A stretch of 64,000 nucleotides of DNA from Phaseolus vulgaris (taxonomy: Eukaryota > Streptophyta > Magnoliopsida > Fabales > Fabaceae), in contig NC_023759.2 in the NCBI RefSeq assembly GCF_000499845.2, positions 44,424,672 through 44,488,671 on the forward strand, in the 5' to 3' direction. Made by a program: the position numbers and the translations under genes. Position 1 is the stretch's first letter. Every line of letters begins with the position of its first letter. Under the pieces are notes generated by a model. That model worked only from the letters and a program-made list of their open reading frames with translations, was not told where the DNA came from and made no database searches. Below, piece after piece: positions 57,231 to 64,000 of this stretch.

Positions 57231-60200
57231 GCTAAATTACCCACTTAGTCTATATTTTAATTTGTTCAATTTGATGTACTTATTGTTACAAGTGTAATTT
57301 AAAAAGAAGTTGGGAGTAATCTTTCTAAAAAAATACACCGCAATACTAGAGGGCGAGAGTCTTATTATCACTACCACTTTATTTATTTTTTTCATTTATT
57401 TTTGTTATTTGTATTTTAGATTTAACTTTTCTTGAATAAATATTTATTATTTTTTGTAATGAGATCTATAATAAATAAGTATTTGTAAGCATAAATTATT
57501 AATTATATTTTACATTTATAATTAATGATTAAAATTGTTACACTATTTTCAATTATAGATAACCTTTTAAAGTTATTGAAAAATTAATTGAGATAGAGGC
57601 AAAAGAGAGTAATTTAAAAGAGATAGATGTTTAAAACGGTTAAATATATAAAAAAAAAACGTACTTCAAGGTAATTGAAAAAATAAATATTTAGTTGTAT
57701 AAAATAGTTAAATGTAAAAGATTTATGCTAGTAAGTTAAAATAGAAAAGAACAAGTAATTGTGGGGTATATAATAAATCTTTTGCCTTGTACCACTAGGA
57801 GTAATTTAAATGTGGGGTAGCACTTTTTTCTATTTCTTTATTCTATTTAATGTGGTCCTCTATTATTAAAATTCATTGTAATTGTTTTTTAATTTTTAAT
57901 TTGATACAATATTTATCTTTCCTATTCATTTGAAGTTAACATTATTGATTTTGTAAATTTCTATCGGTTTAATCTATCATTAAAATCGTGGTTAATTATT
58001 GTCATTATAATTAAAATTATAAATATTAATAAATTATTTTGATGATCTGACAAAAAATATAAGTAATAAAAGTTTGTAACTGTTTCTAAGAAAAAATATT
58101 GTGAAATACTAATTAAAAATTATACTATATTATAAATATTAAACTTATATTATTAAATATATAATAATTTTGTAAAAAAAGTATATATATATATATATAT
58201 CTTATAATTGCTATTTAAAATAAAATATATTTGCTTTATTTTTCAAATTTACATATAATGAATATAGAATAATTTAATATGAATATCTAGATTAACTATA
58301 ATAAAAACAATTAATATAAAATTTTATTATTCTTTACATTATAAAAAAATTATTATAAAAGAAATCTCAAATTTAATATAAATCATATTATATATTACAT
58401 TATAATATTTTATGTTGTTATAAAATATTGTATTACTCAATATATTGAGAAAGTTATTTTAAAAATATTTAATATTTAACTTTATTATGCTATTATTATA
58501 GTATATTTAGTAGATAAATAGAAATATGTTTTCATTGTTTAACCACCAAATCTTGTTGAAATATATAATATAACCCAAGTTTAAGTAATTTTGTTATCGT
58601 TTAATTTTCTGGAATTTGTTTATGATTCTTAATAAAAAAAGTTATTGTTTTATCCTTATTTTTTTTTATTCTTATAATTTATTAACGTTTATTAAGTGAT
58701 AAATTTTATGTTAAACTAGTGAGAAACACCGACGAGAGAACAAAGATACGTATAATATCTAAAATATATGATAGAATGACACAAATTTATATATTATATA
58801 ATTGTGAATTATATAAATTGACAATAAAAATTTATGTGTACAAGTATGTTTTAGATATTTTTTTTTGAGAAAAAAAAAAGTTTTTAATTACTGGTTCAAA
58901 ATGATTTGTTTCTTATTTTTATAATCATAATATAATTTTATACAATAAATTTGAGTTTTAGAAAATTAATGTCTTTTTTTATTTTTAAAATTGTGTTAGA
59001 ACTATGTTAGAATTGTCAGAAATCCAACAAATGTTTTTTTTAATTGGACACTTCACAGATATGTATTCTACGAGTATCATACAAGTGTCGGTGTCCGATA
59101 CGACATAAAATTTAAAAGGAGTATCCGAACTTCATAGGTCTTCTTATATCTTATATGTACCACTTTTGGTTATAATAATAATAAAAATAAATAAAAAAAC
59201 ATCGTAAATTTCAAGGGTTAAACCTGTAAATATTTTTGTTTTTATCTTGATTTCTATATATTTTTTGTCATTAAATATAATCTGACATCAGATCTCTTAC
59301 ATAATCATGATTTAATAAAAAATACAAAGCTAAATCTTAACTCAGAGAAACGGAAATAAAGAAAACTAAATATATTATAGAAATTAAAAATACATCTAAT
59401 ATTTTTTAGAACATTTGTCTTTATATTTCTTACTGTACAATAATTTTTTTTCCTTAAACAACATGCGTATGGAATACAATATTAATTTTATTACATTGAT
59501 TTGTTTCAGAGTGGCTGAAAATACTTAAAACAATTAATTTAAATATAATTTAAATTATTTTATTCTAAATACTAACCAAACACTCTTAATCAAATGAATA
59601 AAATTATAAAAAGATAAAAGTATTAACACTAATTTTATAGGTTAATTTTATTTCCACACTTTTGAAAGAGTTAAATAAGTTTTTTACTTATATTTGGTTA
59701 ATTTATAATTTATTCATAAAAAATCTTTTCATTGGTATAATAAGTTTCTCTTTAGTATGTTTCTTCCATTTTTTTTAATAATAATATTTTTTAATGATGA
59801 CAAATGATTGTTGTTACTTGAAGTGTCAATCTATCTCAGATGTCAAGTTGCACAGTGTGATACCTAATATGAAAACTTTTATAAAAAAAAATAAGTTTCA
59901 TTCATATAGTATAATATGAAATTGATTTTTGTTTTTGATGTAAACTTGATATCAGGTAATTGTAAGAATGAAAATAAAATAATTATTAGTTTTCTGTAAA
60001 TATTGATAATTTTTTTCAAATATCGATAATTTTTTTTTAAATTTGTTATTGTTTTGATTGGAGACCGATGTCAAGTATAAATATTTGTATTGAGTTGATG
60101 GAGTAATTCTGAAATTGAATCAATTCCACTTATAACGAAACTCATTTCAATCATTTTCGTACTACAAATACTTATATAATTTAAAATTTGAAATAGAAAT

Positions 60201-60329
60201 GAAAATTAATTTTGTATTATAATAAAATGATAAAAAATATTTAATTAAAATGTAATAATATTTGAAGTAGGATGCAGTTGAAGTTGGAAGAGTGACGAAT
60301 GAGTCCCTGGTGGCCTTCTTTCTTTTATT
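57231..60329. other. AT-rich intergenic region
   Basis: Very AT-rich with no gene recognised. A (TA)n tract lies near 58178-58200. The word AAGTGTCGGTGTCCGATACG at 59086 resembles a dispersed plant repeat. 60090-60240 is the partner of the repeat at 39940. Confidence 0.5.
60090..60240. repeat. Dispersed repeat, copy 2
   Basis: Diverged match to 39940-40085 in the same orientation. Confidence 0.5.
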
Positions 60330-60330
60330 T

Positions 60331-60353
60331 ATATATATATATATATATATATA
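60331..60353. repeat. (AT)n microsatellite upstream of the PCF11 gene
   Basis: About 23 bp of pure AT dinucleotides, roughly 330 bp before the start codon, followed by a CT-rich leader-like region. Confidence 0.9.
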
Positions 60354-60479
60354 ACTCATACAATCCCAATCCCAATCCCAGCCTGCTTACATAAAAACAC
60401 TCACTGCCTCTCATTCTACCCTCTTTCATATCTCTCTCTTTCTCTCTCCTTACTTCTTATTAATTCATGTAAATTAGGA

Positions 60480-60655
60480 TTAGGGTTTATATCAATTTGT
60501 GCACTGTACAATTTTATATCAGAACTTCCGTTCTCATGCATTCCTCTCCTCCCCAAATAAAGCCCGCCCCAGAACCAATGAAGGGGATGCTATTTCGTGC
60601 GCCAAATCCAGTTCTTTTCGCAAGTGAGAGCTCATTAGGGTTAGGATTAGGGTTT
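60480..60655 (+). promoter_or_regulatory. Telo-box motifs in the PCF11 leader
   Basis: TTAGGGTTT occurs at 60480-60488 and 60647-60655, with an extra TTAGGGTTA at 60635. Telo-boxes (AAACCCTAA on the other strand) are common near the transcription start of plant housekeeping genes. Confidence 0.55.
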
Positions 60656-60680
60656 TAGATGCGTTTTGTGTCTGATTCGA

Positions 60681-64000
<3,320 letters not shown>

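Overview
The window is plant nuclear DNA, most likely from a papilionoid legume (inference). Long AT-rich spacers separate intron-rich genes with GT-AG junctions. The spacers hold Ty1-copia and other retroelement debris, and a terminal-repeat fragment of a kind I associate with legume genomes. No bacterial features, CRISPR arrays, rRNA or convincing tRNA genes were seen.

Positions 1-24,900 are repeat-rich. They hold two Ty1-copia elements. One (1112-4057) is old, full of frameshifts, and has lost its reverse transcriptase. The other (8845-13857) is nearly full length but carries five nonsense codons and one frameshift. Between them sits an intact single-exon type I MADS-box gene of the AGL62 kind (minus strand, 4714-5460). 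Beside it are fragments of a CACTA-associated protein gene and of a LINE reverse transcriptase. A diverged tandem array of modules (here B, C, A, D) runs from before the first copia element to about 21,960; the second copia element sits inside it. The function of these modules is unknown.

Positions 24,927-35,451 hold a complete 19-exon gene (1,712 codons plus stop) for a ROS1/DEMETER-like 5-methylcytosine DNA glycosylase. All exon phases close. Intron 1 contains a 144-nt hairpin. Intron 18 contains a threefold 250-265 bp tandem repeat with a conserved antisense reading frame.

Positions 35,452-42,385 are intergenic. They hold a weak candidate short minus-strand transcription unit with a good TATA box, a roughly 570-bp GAGATATGAGAT-type minisatellite, a terminal-repeat fragment and a probable LTR remnant.

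Positions 42,386-52,958 hold a complete 15-exon CTR1 gene (817 aa), the Raf-like kinase that represses ethylene signalling. Its introns carry a TIR-bounded transposon remnant, tandem duplications and one GC-AG intron.

Positions 52,959-60,680 are AT-rich intergenic sequence with recent tandem duplications. The first five exons of a PCF11-like cleavage/polyadenylation factor gene (CID domain) begin at 60,681, and the gene runs off the right edge.

The genes are independent units and no operon-like logic applies. The window combines a DNA demethylase, an ethylene-signalling kinase, a 3'-end processing factor and an endosperm-type MADS factor in a transposon-rich setting.
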